Assembly (NCBI GenBank): GCA_030704615.1
Contig: CM060733.1
Location: forward strand, 63,612,001 to 63,676,000
Direction: 5' to 3'
Length of the DNA: 64,000 bases
DNA from: Takakia lepidozioides
Lineage: Eukaryota; Streptophyta; Takakiopsida; Takakiales; Takakiaceae
The notes under the pieces are model-generated. The model made no database searches, had not been told where the DNA came from, and was given only the letters and a program-made list of their open reading frames with translations. How positions within the stretch are numbered: the first letter of the stretch is position 1; each line of letters begins with the position of its first letter. The position numbers and the translations under genes were made by a program. Of this stretch, positions 42,359 to 53,668 are shown piece after piece.

Positions 42359-45300
42359 TTAATCTTGAAAATCATCCGAATCCTCATCCTGTTCTAGACT
42401 GTCCTGCTCATCCTCCACCCCCTCAGTGCCTCTCTCATCTCCAGCGGACTGCTCGTTGGCCAGGCTTTCGAAAATCCCATCTTCCCCTTGCGGAACTGTC
42501 CATCTCACCTCCGTTGGGTCGTCTTCCTCCCTGTCTGCGTCGCTCTCATCCGCTGAATCACATATGTACTTTCGTACCCGTCTACCTGTCTGAGCTGCTG
42601 CCAACTCTTTCCTTATCCTTCTGTCCTCCCTAGCCCTCTCCAAAATCTGCTCTACTTTACTGGGATTCTCACTTCTTCTAATCGTTGTATTTGCGAGTTT
42701 AGCTGCATAACTAGGAAGGGAGTAGTCCCTCACCGGGCTCGTCATGAAATCGGCCCTCGCAAAGAACGGGACATTCTTCCTGGCAGGAAGTGTAGGCCCT
42801 ACATGTTTCGACCCGAACCCTGCTATCCTGCACATGACAATCATCAACGAGACTAATGAGAACCACAGTCGGGAAATTCGTTTGACATAAATGACCCAGA
42901 AGGCTTTGCAAACTTACAATGTTTGCACTCACTCGTATTCCGGGTTCTCCTCCGCATCAATGTCCAGTGTGTCTTCCTCGGACTCCGACGAATCCGAGGA
43001 GACTTCCGCTCTGTCGGGAGCCTTCACATTCCGTTGCAGCCCCTCCAGATGGGATCCCCACACGGATGAATCCTCTTCGTAGGCAAAGAGGTGCCGGTCG
43101 GAAAACCGCCCAGCCCACATTGAGGCACCTGTTACAATGCCATCCACACATTACCACATGGCGCTTCAGATGTTGCGAACTACATCCTAACGAGAATTTG
43201 CAGAACAGCATAGATCAAGATTCTGCATACCTGTCCCACAGATGAGGTCGAGCACTGTGCCCTCCACGTCTGTGCATGTCTCCATAATTGTCTGAATGAA
43301 GGCAGGGCTCCGAGTCCGTGAGTACCGCAGGGGTTCCGTTGAAGTGAGGCTATGAGGGAGAAGTTCCTTGGGAACGTTGTTGAACAGAACGTCGTAATCG
43401 AGTGGGTCGCAGTTCGGGTCAACCTTTCCTCCCTCCTTCCGGAAAGCAAAGGTGGAGTTCTCCTTCACAAAGCAGTATGCATCGAACTGCTTCGTCTGCA
43501 TACACAGGGGGAAAACGATTAGAAACCGAATGCGGCACCGCATTTGAAAACACCCAAGCAAATGAATGGACGAGTGCCAGTGTCGTAATCACCTTCTTCC
43601 CTTCCGACCGAAGGCCCAATGTGTTGATGCACGTCCACTTCTTTTTCAGAATCGGGACGGCGCTCTTGCGGGTCCACTTCGCAATTCCTGTCTGAGTGTT
43701 TTTTCCTCTGCTCGCCAGGACAACCACACAGCCTCTGTCGTCCAACACCATGCGGGCAAGCCCGAATCCTTTCTTCCAAAAGTCCTCCGAGTACCTGTTC
43801 CAAGATGGCAAAGCTTGCAGTCCTTCCATAGGCTCTCCGTCCGGAATATCCAAGATGATCATATCGCAAGACCACTCGGTGGCATTTCCGCCCCTCCTAC
43901 AATCCTTGTCTGCACACACCCTCTCAAAGAACGAGACCATATTCTGAAATCATGGGGTGTCGGAAGGCTCTTCGGCAGTTGCCTTCTTCAGTGCTCTGCC
44001 CTTCAGACCCTCCATGGTCTTCAGGTATGCCAACTTGGCTGCCCGTCCATCCAAAGCCGCCAAGAAACTCTCATTTACACACTGGACTACAGTTTCGGGA
44101 GCCACTTTCGGCCTCTTCATTTCCACCGGCTCGAAAGGGTGCCCCCCTGGGGGGTTGAAGAGTGCCCTTTTTGCCAAGCCAGTTCTCGTGCCTCTCATGA
44201 CAACGGTGGGCACAGGGGAGGCAGCCTGCGTTTGGGGGGGTGGGCTGGTTGCAAAGTCTCCATCGGAGTCCTCTTCCTCACCCTCTTCCTGAACAGGCTG
44301 TTTCTGCTTCTTCGTTTTGGCGGGTGTCACAACAGCTGCTCCTTGCTGGCGAGTCCTCTTCTTCGACCCCTTCTGTTGGGCCTGCACAGCTGCATCCACC
44401 GTCTTTTGTGCCATCTCAGCTGCCTTTCTGGATTCTTCCAGAGCAGCAGATTCCTTTGCCGACTTTGGCCCAGCAGGGACACGTCTTTCCTTTCTCTTCT
44501 CTTCTGCCAAGGCGTGCAGATCTTTCTCAGACTCGTCAACAATACCGCCAGACATGTCCAGGTACCACGGGCATCCAACAAGATGCGCGGGATGCCATTG
44601 TTTCTGCATCTCGGGTGTGTAGACACAGCTTGGGCCCGCCATGGTCCAAGCCATGAAGAACGGGGGCTCTTGAGCCAGGGCCCCTGTCTGAAGGAGCACG
44701 TATTTCATATACCTGCAAGGCAGTCAGCATGCGTGAGCAAAAGTTGAGACCAACCTACTGGCAGAGTGCCACCAAAAACATAAAATGCGAATGCGGTGCC
44801 GCATTTCCGAGACAAACCTCGTAACCAGGCTTCGCATACAAGGGCAGCTGTGCTTCACCTGTAAACAATTCGCATTGCAGCTTTCCCAGCTCCCTCCTGA
44901 TGTGTATACTCCACGCTCCTTCTTGCTGTCTGTAGCTCTCTGGCGAAAAGGTTGTCCTTGTACGCACATCTGAAACGTGTCACGTAGTCTTCCAATGTCT
45001 GTGTTCCATCCCATTTGACGTACAAGCCGAACGAATTTGTGTGCATTACGACTTGCTCCTTCGCATTCGACATTACCTGCGATTCCCAAATCCATTGTCA
45101 CGTAGCAGTTCAGGGAATTCATGTCAGAAAAGCAAATCTGGGGAAGTACCTTGAATTACCTGGAACCACCAAGTCATACGGTTGAGCCACACATCCACTG
45201 CAGGGTCGGAAACTTCCAGTGGAAAAGACCACATTGTCCTTATGCTCTCGGATGCATTCCAGATCGACAGCCACCGTGTCTGCCATTTCCGATCCAATGT

Positions 45301-45519
45301 CAGGAGCTGGAAGAGAGTGAAAACATGCAGATATTGGAGGCCTCCTATTGGGACCTCCTCCACAGCGTCGTGAAATTCGCAAACATCTAGGACAAACCTG
45401 TTCCGATTCTCCCTTAGTGTCAACAATATATTCCCTGGCCCAGAAGAGTGAGTGAGCAACTCAAGAGCCCTATCCGGGACGTGACCTCTATAGATATCTT
45501 GTATCTTTATGTTCGCCAT
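42359..45519 (-). CDS. N4/N6 DNA methyltransferase-like protein, copy C
   Basis: Six exons with GT-AG borders whose phases all join: 45519-45160, 45076-44859, 44712-43593, 43495-43231, 43128-42933, 42827-42359, about 875 codons. Only one in-frame stop (TGA 43950-43952, where copy B has a Gly codon). Order: an unrecognised N-terminal domain (about 190 residues); PPFFMAWTMAG and HLVGCPWYLDM; a Lys/Gln-rich nuclear-type linker (KKRTRQQG, KTKKQK); VQCVNESFLAAL; MIILDIPDGEPMEGLQALPSW at the motif IV (DPPY) place; CVVVLASRGK; SPAFIQTIMETC...VLDLICGTGASMWAG (motif X/I); HLFAYEED; an acidic tail; and C-terminal RWTVPQGEDGIFE. Motif IV preceding motif I is the order of beta-class N4/N6 methylases. DIPD for DPPY suggests altered or lost catalysis, perhaps a DNA-reading role. 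Introns 2 and 3 each contain one palindrome. Confidence 0.7.
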
Positions 45520-46134
45520 CTTAATCCAGAAAACGGCAATGCGCAGTGGACGAGTACCGCACCACTCCTAATTCTGGACCTGTGGTTCGACGACTCGGTG
45601 GTTCGTGTTGTGAATGTCAACGCAGCAGCATAGCGCGGTAAGGATCATTGTGGAGGGTGATTGGAGGGCACAGGCTCCGGGATATGGTAGTTCCACAGGT
45701 TTCTTATGCCGCAGTGGTATTTCTGATGATGGAAGCTCGGAGTAGTCGCTGTACAAAATTAGAACTTGTGGTTGCCTGATGTTTTTATTTAGAGCGTCAT
45801 ATCAATGTGGGCTTGATGTTGAGTTGAATGGGGTTTGCAAGTTCAACTGTCATCTGACCTTGAATGTATTATCTTGTCAGCACAATGGCTTGTGAGGGCT
45901 ACAATTTTGTGTCTCTTTCCAGTCCTGCACAATGTTTTACAGTGGTGACGTGGAGTAACGGCGCCGAAATACCTCATTCCGCATCCTGGACCAGGAGAAA
46001 CAGACCCTATTACCGAGGTAAGAGGACATAACACCGTCAATAAAGGCACGAAAATTCCAATTCCGCGGATGCCCGCTCATGAGCTCATAGGTCATAGGCT
46101 CATGGGCTCATGGGCTCGTGAAATAGTAAACCTC

Positions 46135-46702
46135 CCCTACTTATCACCCATGCAAAATTCAACATGCATCTCAGGGCCAAGTCTGATGAGAGGGCAAAAC
46201 AAGCTGAAACGTGCCCTCACCACATTGTCCTTGATCCATGGAGGATTTGACCGACCATCAACCCAAAAGGACCTCTTGTGTGTGTTGTTTGTCTGTAGTC
46301 AGGTAATGTCGGATTGGTCTGTGAGAACCACCACGGTGCAACTGAGCAGGCAGAGATTGAAACACGGCCTACTAAGACCTGCAAGCTGACTCTCCCAAGA
46401 ACCTTGTAAACATTAGGAAGAATACCAAATCATGGTACTCACAGGAGTCAAGAGCCCACCTTTGCAGGATGGACGAACTTCTTCACATCATACATTAAGA
46501 AAAGCCACACCTGGTGATTGTGGTTGTCCCACCATCGTGAAAGATCGGTATAAAACTCATGCAACCTCACATCACGAACGAGCTAACTTGCAGAATTCTA
46601 CATGGAAATTTATGGACTATCAGGCCTGAGTCTAATAAGAGGGCAAAACAGGCTGAAATAGGTTGAAGAAGAAGGTGCCCTCACGGCCTGCTAAGACCAA
46701 GC
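46135..46702. repeat. Dispersed repeat related to the CACTA interior
   Basis: Same unit as 32142-32960 (GCCAAGTCTGATGAGAGGGC, GTAATGTCGGATTGGTCTG, CACCATCGTGAAAGATC), in the same orientation. Starts CCCTACTTAT directly at the C terminus. The gypsy LTR begins at its right edge. Confidence 0.75.
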
Positions 46703-48298
46703 TGTCGCGCACCTCACTTCGGTAAGCTCCCCTTCAAGTCATAGTTACTTGCTTTGATGCGCGCGCCTAACTCCCAACCTGGCCGCCGGGCCAACTCGGA
46801 GCTTCGGCTGCTCACCGGGACATAACGGTCCCCCTTTTCTCCCCCAATAGACCCTCCACCAATTTGGGCCTAGTGGAAATTCCCTTTGGTAGATGGCAGT
46901 CCGGAATAGCTCCCCACTTCTTGGTCGCTTTCCGGCTCGCTCGCTTACTCACTAGTTTTTGGTCACCAACGGGCTTGCACCGTTCTCGGGGTTACTACTG
47001 CCTATATATACTTCTGTGACTGTCCGCGGGGGTTTCACAAACAACCATGCCATTTTATGGCGAACCACCACGAAGACCCTCGATTCCCAGTGACGAGTCG
47101 CGGTGAGTCTTGGCCCACCCACCACGGCCCCATTGGACCGTGGTGAGTCCCAACACTCCCCACGACTCCCACCACAAGATCTCCGCCCCACGCTGAGTCC
47201 TATGCCACCCCCACTAAGTCCCACTAAGCTACCTCCACCCCTTGTGGAGCCACCCCCACCACAACCCGGTGTGCGGGGCTCCACCTAGTGAGCGCCTCCG
47301 CCTCCTTGAGTGCTTTGGGCACTCAAGGGTGCTTCAGCCCCCCGTACCTATTGCTGCCACCGCCTTACCACAGGGGTAGCCCTTCTGCGTCCCGACCCCC
47401 TGCCCTCAAGGCAAAGGACCGCGACACATACCCTTACCAACAGGGAGTCGATGTCCTCATCGACTTGTCCATTTTTGTAGAAACGAACATCCAAGTTGAG
47501 GCGTCCCACATCAAGGAGTTTGTTTCCACACCATGGCGTCCTATGGCAAAGAACCAAACCCCACACTTGACTCTACTCTCCACTAGCTAGTTCGGCCGAC
47601 TTCCTCCAAGTCCCGGCCAAGGGTGGAGCCTCTCAAGCTCCTCCCAGTGCACTCTTCTTGGCCTACTCCAAGGCCAAGGAATGATCCTCCACGAGGATCG
47701 AATCACCTTACTGCAACAGCATTGCTTGCGACCGCTCATGATGCCGCTTTTGGCATCACCCTGAGCAAGGGTTCACCTTGAACCCTTTTTGACTAGGAAG
47801 ATAACCTTGAACTAACCATGCGCCCCAATCACTACAATTGGGTCTGCCTTGGAATGCTGACCTGAGGTACGGGAACACGCCAAAGCCGCACTACGACTTC
47901 ATCCCGAGGCTACACGATTATAGTACGTGAACGGAAGCACGTAGCTTCCACGTTAGTCCGCACTACAAGGCAACCGCCTCGGTAGCGCAGTTATAGTACG
48001 CGCACGCGCTAGGTGCGCACTAGCACGTGAACTCCCAAGGAAGGCGCAAGTTTCCTTGCCCCTTGGATGGGAGTCACCCGATTTCGGCACTACGCAAACA
48101 CACGATTAATCAAATTTATCTCTCCCACTTTTGTAAGCTAGCATACATTCTACACACTAGCCAACCATACCATGCATCACCATTCCAAACAAAATAGGAC
48201 GCACAACATTTGGAAACCATTTCATTTATAACAAAATTTGTACAATACAAGTTTCTGCAATCGGATTCCTGAGCTAGCTAAGCCGGGCTAAGCATGCA
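46703..48298 (-). mobile_element. 3' LTR of a Ty3/gypsy chromovirus-type element
   Basis: On the minus strand it would start TGCATGCTTAGC just after a purine-rich tract (GTGGGGGAGGAAA, 48299-48312) and end GGTGCGCGACA. It lies directly downstream of an integrase/chromodomain frame, as a 3' LTR should. About 1.6 kb. A TATATATA box on the minus strand lies at 46993-47000. No second LTR is in the window to confirm the borders. Confidence 0.55.
46993..47000 (-). promoter_or_regulatory. Putative LTR TATA box
   Basis: TATATATA on the minus strand inside the proposed LTR, with GC-rich sequence on both sides. Position and orientation suit a Pol II promoter of the LTR; no other evidence. Confidence 0.35.
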
Positions 48299-48332
48299 TT
48301 TCCTCCCCCACGATCCAAGGTTGATGTCCCCA

Positions 48333-49690
48333 TCAACGTTTCTTCCGCTTTTGAGGTCGCCCTTCGAAAGCTACAACTGCCTCGGATATGTTTCCCATTT
48401 CTGAGGCACGCACCCAAGATGCCTCCACATGATGATAGCCCTTCCATTTCACGAGATATTCCGTTTCTCGATTCTTGAACCTCCTCAACTTAAGCATTGT
48501 TTCCACTTCGTACTCAGGTTCATTTTCATGATCCAACAGCATAAGTGGTGAATGCAACACTTGATGCCGATTCGGACGCGCTTCATCTTTGAAGTAAGGC
48601 TTCAAAAGGGAGACGTGGAATACCGGGTGCACCTTGCTGTTTGCCGGCAGCTCCAATTCATACACGTCCTCATTCATAACCTTCCGGATGCGAAAGGGTC
48701 CCGCATACAGAGGTACAAACTTCGGACTCACTTCCAAAGGTAGTCAGAAATTCTTGATGTTCAACCAAACCTCCGTGCCTGCCTCAAACTTAACTTCCCT
48801 CCGCTTCCGATTCGCCTGCCGTTCATACCGTTTCCTAGCTTTGGCAATGTTGTACTTTGCGAACTTCAACAAACGCTCGCGTTCTTCCAGCACCGCTGCT
48901 GCTGCCGGTTCCTCAATGTCCTGGGCGGCCCAACTTGTCAGCACCAGAGGTGCTTTTCCATAGACCAATACAAAAGGGAAAACTCCCATTGCGGAGTGTT
49001 TTGTGTTATTATAACATAACTCTGTCGCGTCCAAGTGCTCCACCCAGTCTGATTGGTCTGCCGACACGTAATTCCGCAAGATCTGCTTCACCACGGAATT
49101 CACTCTTTCCGTTTGGCCGTCCGTCGTAGGTCGGAAGGCGGTGCTCATCTTGAGCCTCGTCCCCATCTTCTTCCAAAATGCCCTCTAAACTTTACTCGTA
49201 AACTTTGGATCGCGGTCCGAGACAATATCCTTCGGGAGTCCATGATGCTTGAAGACGTGGGTGAAGTAAAGTCGTCCCGTCTCCTGCGCTGTATCCACAC
49301 ACCAGATCGCATGAATCTTTTTTTACTGAACCTATCCACCAACCATGATCGCATCGAATCTTTTTGACAGCGGCATATCAGTCATGAAATCCATCGAGAC
49401 ACTTTCCCAAGACCCCTTTGGAATCGGCAAGGGTTGCAACAGCCCCACTTGCTTTTAGTACTCGCTCCGGTTTTGCTGGCATGTGGTGCATGTCTTGACA
49501 TACTCCTCGGCCTCCTCCCTCAGTTTGGGCCAGAAATACTCTTTCTTCAAGAGTGCCGCGGTGCGCTTGACTCCGCCGTGGCCCGCAAGCGGGCCATCAT
49601 GACATTCTCTCAAGAGACTATCTCTGATCCCTCCCTTTGGCACGTAGAGACGCTTTTGCTTATACCCGATGTGCAGGAGGCCTGAAGACA
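48333..49690 (-). pseudogene. Ty3/gypsy integrase plus chromodomain remnant
   Basis: Reading leftwards: zinc-binding H2C2 region (CHDGPLAGHGGVKRT, YFWPKL, CTTCQQNR); core with SMDFMTDMP (first Asp), HHGLPKDIVSDRDPKFTS (second Asp) and FRPTTDGQTERVN (Glu); C-terminal integrase region (KFEAGTEVWLN, AGPFRIRKVM, VYELELP, VHPVFHVSLLKPY); and a chromodomain (EYLVKWKGYHHVEASWVRAS) ending in a basic tail KRKKR. Stops lie near 49187 and 49320-49350 and between the two last frames (48738-48743), so it is inactive. RNase H, RT and 5' LTR are missing beyond about 49690. The chromodomain marks it as a chromovirus. Confidence 0.85.
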
Positions 49691-49799
49691 GTCTCCCATT
49701 TCTGATACACAGTCCTGGGTATTTTCATCAGAGAGTGACCCTCTTGAGGACCATTAAGACCTGAGTCCCTGCACCTCTGTTCACCAACTTCTAAATCTT

Positions 49800-51690
49800 G
49801 AGGATGAGTAGTGACCCTGCTGGGGTCTAATGGTTGGGCAGCTCATATACAGGAGATTGATCCTTGTGGGAACGACTTTCTAGAGGAAATCTGGCACAAT
49901 TGGCACATTTCTGGCCTTCATGATGTTAGCATAAAATTCTATATATTTTTCCAAGGCTGCCAGGCAGGCACAAGCATTGAGAACCCCAGCAATGTGAGGT
50001 GATTGGGATTCACGTCTTCCCCTATCATTTCTTTGTAGGTTTCTGAAGCCTCCCTACCATAACCAAGCTGAGCATATCATGTGATCATTGCGTTCCATGA
50101 AACCATATCTCGTTGAGCCATATTGTTGAACACTTGATTTGCATCTTTTATGCTACTGCATTTGGCATACATGTCCACCAGGGCAGTGCCGAGAATGACA
50201 TCTGGCACAATTCCAGCTTTTCTGATATCAGTATGGACCTCTTTGCCCTTCTCCAGAGCTGCCAGGCTGGCGCAAGCATTGAGAACACCAACGAAAGTGA
50301 CATGGTTGGGCATTACCCTTTCCCGTATCATTAGCTCATAGGTCTCCACAGCCTCCCTACCACACCCATTCTGGGCATATCATGCGATCATTGCATTCCA
50401 TGAGACCATAATTTGTCTAGCCATATTGCCAAACACCCGATTTGCATCTTCAAGGCTGCCACGTTTGGCATACCGTCGACTAGGGTATTCTCCAGAATGA
50501 TATCTGGAACAATTCCAGCTTTAATTATGTCAGCATGGACTTGTTTGCCCTTCTCCAGGGCTGCCAAGCTTGCACAGGCGTTGACAACGCAAACAAACGT
50601 AGACTGGTCAGGTGCCACCCCTTCTCATACCATTTGCTTTTAGGTCTCCAAAGCCTCCGTACCACACCCATGCTGGGCATATCCTGCGATCATCGCACTC
50701 CATGAGACTACATCCCGTTCAGCCATATTGTCAAACACTTGCCATACATTATTTATGCTCCCGCATTTGGCATACATGCTTACCAAGGCAGTACCTAGAA
50801 TGTTATCTGACACAATTCTGGCTTGATAATGTCAGCATGGATCCCTTTGCCCTTCTCAAGGGCTGCCACACTAGCACAGGCCTTGAGAACCCACTTGCAA
50901 TGTAGCATGTAATCATGGAGTTCCATAATACAACATCTCGTTCCGCCATTTTGCAGAACACTTGACGTGCATTCTCCATGCTCCCGCATTTGACAAACAT
51001 GTCAGTGAGGGTAATCTCCAAAATGCTATCTGCTGCAATTTCACCTCTGATGATATCAACATGATCTCTTTGCCCTTCTCTAGGTCTCCTAGACTGGCAC
51101 ATGCATTGAGCACAGAAGTGAAAGTGACCCTGTTGGGCATCACCCCCTACCGATGCATTAGCTCATAGATCTCAAAAGCCTCCCTAACACACCCATGCTG
51201 AGCATATTCTGCAATCACGGCGTTCCATGAAACCACATTTTGTCCAACCCACCCCTTCGCGCAACATTTGCTCATAGGTCTCCAGAGCATTCCTACCACA
51301 CCCATGCTTGGTGAATCCTGCCAACATTATATTCCACGTGATCAAAGATTGTTGAAGCATTCTGTTGAATACTTGGTGAGCATCCATGATGCTCCCGCAC
51401 GTAAGATACATGTTGACAAGGGTGTCGAGTAGAAAAACTTTTGGCGCAAATCCACTTTGGATAATGTGAGTGTGCATCTGATTTCCAGCTTCCAGACCTT
51501 CCATCTTGATGCACTTAAGCAAGAGACAGACATATGTATCTGAATCTGCTGAAATGCCTCCTTGGTTTAAAGTCTGTAGAGGCTCTATCAGACTGCCTGC
51601 TGCACAAAGCATCTTCACATGCCCAAAAGTGCCATTCTCTATGATCCTAACGACTTCAAGCCCAACAGGGAAACAACCCATACAAAAATG
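49800..51690 (-). pseudogene. PLS-type PPR gene, degenerate
   Basis: From about 51681 leftwards: a leader (ISADSDTYVCLLLKCIKMEG), QMHTHIIQSGFAPKVFLLDT, NMYLTCGSIMDAHQVFNRM, ITWNIMLAGFTKHGCGRNAL, then at least five further L/S/P repeat sets in changing frames. They include VMPNHVTFVGVLNACASLAA, DIRKAGIVPDVILGTALVDM and RDMVSWNAMIT near 50080-50350. Frameshifts and stops occur in nearly every repeat. No E or DYW domain on this strand. Organelle RNA-binding PPR proteins of this type are very numerous in ferns and lycophytes; this one is not functional. Confidence 0.75.
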
Positions 51691-51699
51691 CCACGGGCT

Positions 51700-52139
51700 T
51701 CCATTGCCCGACCCTTCACTTTCAGATTAATGTGTCCTCCCCCCCTCCAACGGCTTCTTCTCCTCCTCATTGTGAATTTCTCTTGCATTGTTGGTGCCAT
51801 CCCTCCACACCAGCCATGATTCCAGCAACCACATCTAGCGCACAAAGGCAGACGCGCACAGAGACACGCAAACACAAACGAAGACAGCGAGCGAGAAAGA
51901 AGTAGCAGCGCGCGTGAGTGACAAGTTCGGGCATTTCGGGCAGGGTCCAAACAAAATGACGATGAAACGTGGCGACGATGACATGGCGACGAAAACGTGG
52001 CACTATGGCACCCTATTCCTGCTCTACGCTAAACTAGCTTCCGACCTTCAGTCGTCGCTAGAATTTTAGGACTTTTCCAGCCCCTTTATATATACATAGT
52101 CTGTAAACCCCTTCTATGATAGGTACATTAAACCTTGGT
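51700..52139. other. No recognisable gene
   Basis: Short open frames without family features, upstream of the PPR pseudogene; possibly its degraded 5' region. A TATATATA tract lies near 52086. Confidence 0.4.
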
Positions 52140-52735
52140 GCACCCCCCAGGAAGAAGGTGAACGCCTGTTGGATTATAGAGAGTAGCAGAGCAATTGAGC
52201 ATTGGAACTAGTGTGATAAGTAGGGTTGGGGTGTTTGCTGGAACAATTCTAGGCTGTCATTGTCAGCTGCTAGCAGCAAGGCGAGGATGTATGCATGATT
52301 TGTGCAGAGGCATGGATAGCTGAAGGAGCAGGGATAGAGCGTGGGTCCAGATTCATTCAAGAGGGTCGAATTTCATGCTCCAGATTACCTATGATTCCTT
52401 GTGGAAGGATAGGTACAAGAAACCTGCATGGATAGATGGTCAACTAGAAGCCGCAACAACAGCGCCACAATTGTTCAAATTAGGCACTGTTAATCAAGGC
52501 ACCTTCTTCAACACATTTCACCCTGTTTTTCCCTCTTATCAGAATTGGCCCTCAATTTTCATGTTGAATTCTGCAAGTTAGCTGGTTGAGTGAACCTTTG
52601 ATAGTTTGGAGTGACTTTGATATGAAACTGCCAATGTGACAACAGGAAAGTATCCAGAAACAGGTAACAAAGATGAGGAGAAGCTGTGGAACATTTCTGA
52701 CCCCAGTCAATGGTGGGACAATCAAGGTTTTGGGC
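52140..52735. repeat. Dispersed repeat related to the CACTA interior
   Basis: Reverse-complement relative of 29.6-30.2 kb, with the uninterrupted segment GTGATAAGTAGGGTTGGGG at about 52212. This is the empty version of the site into which element B (and the C end) inserted. No coding content. Confidence 0.7.
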
Positions 52736-52761
52736 TGATCTGAGCACGACCCCTGCAGGGA

Positions 52762-52873
52762 TGTCTCTCCATCTCGTGAAGAATCTTCGGGTGTGTGGTG
52801 ACTGCCACACTACCACCAAGTTCGTTTTGAAGTTGTTGGCCAAATGCAGTTGTAAGGAGTATTGCACTCGATA
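52762..52873 (+). pseudogene. PPR E/DYW domain fragment
   Basis: A frame ending at TAG 52871-52873 reads SLHLVKNLRVCGDCHTTTKF and then diverges. It matches the start of the DYW deaminase C-terminal part (LRVCGDCH..TKFIS), where CGDCH holds zinc-binding Cys residues of the deaminase fold. The HxE signature and the terminal DYW are absent. An isolated end of a captured PPR-DYW gene. Confidence 0.75.
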
Positions 52874-52904
52874 GTTGTAAATAGAGTCCTTCATTCTAGT
52901 AGTA

Positions 52905-53200
52905 CCAGAACTGTTTTAGTACTAAAAACTTCTGCCCTTGTGTCGGTTTGCTTAATTTTTGCTCCGCATTAGACTTTGAGGCATCCGTGGGGATGCTTGT
53001 CCAATTTGGAATTTTGTAATATGATTTACAGGACTTGTACTCTCCTGTACATGTCAACTCTGTTTCTCTTTGTGGTTGCTAATGTGTATGACAAACAGTT
53101 GTCCTACACACTAGCTAAAGAGAAACAAAGTTGACATGTATAGGGGAGTACATGCCCCTTTGGCCTTCCATTCTATTTTCCCAAAAACATCATGAAGAAT
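52905..53200. other. Spacer with a small inverted repeat
   Basis: Contains GTACTCTCCTGTACATGTCAACT... with an inverted partner near 53130-53150 (AGTTGACATGTATAGGGGAGTAC), about 110 bases between the outer ends. This is a foldback, possibly a MITE. No coding content. Confidence 0.45.
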
Positions 53201-53668
53201 TTAAATCAATTAATAATATAAATTTTATAATTTGATTTATTAAAATTAAAAACATTATTAAAAAATGACGTGTCAAATCCACAGTGGCGCGTGTCCATCC
53301 AGCGCCTCTCCATGTAGGCATCGCTCTGCAGACATATAGTCATATGATCCCCTCACGAATGCGTGACGTGTCGTTTGCGCAGTGGTGCACGTGTTCCACT
53401 GAAGCCTCTCCATGTAGACAACGCTCCACAGACAAGGTAGTCATATAGTTAGTCATATGTAAGTCATAGAGTTGTGACTACATCACTCTCCTCTGCATGA
53501 CTCCAGGTGCCACGCACGCAGTCATGGCTATGACTTGCAAAACACAGTCCTAAAGACTAGTCGCTATCACGTCGTTTTTTTCACTTCAGAGTCATGTAGT
53601 CATGAACGCATATAGGACTGAAGAAATAGTCATATTTGCAGTCATAAAAACGCTCATCTGTTGTAGTG
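53200..53668 (-). mobile_element. CACTA transposon end (second copy)
   Basis: Ends GCTCATCTGTTGTAGTG at 53668, matching the 29053-33964 element's terminus. The subterminal zone has the same repeated GTCATA, GACGTGTC and TGCAGTCAT motifs, followed inward by an AT-rich tract. The flanking bases AAT could be a target duplication. The partner end is not found; sequence to the left is related dispersed repeat. Confidence 0.65.

Larger units (their letters stand above)
39049..46134 (+). mobile_element. CATGAGC element C (7.1 kb, non-autonomous)
   Basis: Left terminus GGGGGCTGCTATTTCATGAGCC (39049) followed by four more CATGAGC heptamers; right terminus ends GTGAAATAGTAAACCTC (46134). Contents: family X genes X1 (minus) and X2 (plus) in divergent pair, a palindrome array (41.46-42.22 kb), and the six-exon methylase-like gene (minus). 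A single palindrome (CGGCGCCGAAATACC) lies near 45960. No transposase is present, so any mobility would need one supplied by A- or B-type copies. Flanking bases at the two ends do not match each other. The right flank instead matches the flank of B (see findings). Confidence 0.75.

Noticed and set aside
10590-46134. Endogenous giant-virus segment, suggested by palindromes near gene ends and methylase/ParB-type genes
   Set aside because: Genes have spliceosomal introns, the transposase has a SWIM finger, and copies end in TIRs with a candidate target duplication. No capsid, packaging ATPase or viral polymerase genes seen.
47040-47590. Pro-rich protein gene on plus inside the LTR
   Set aside because: Frames are short, compositionally biased and lie antisense within the proposed gypsy LTR.
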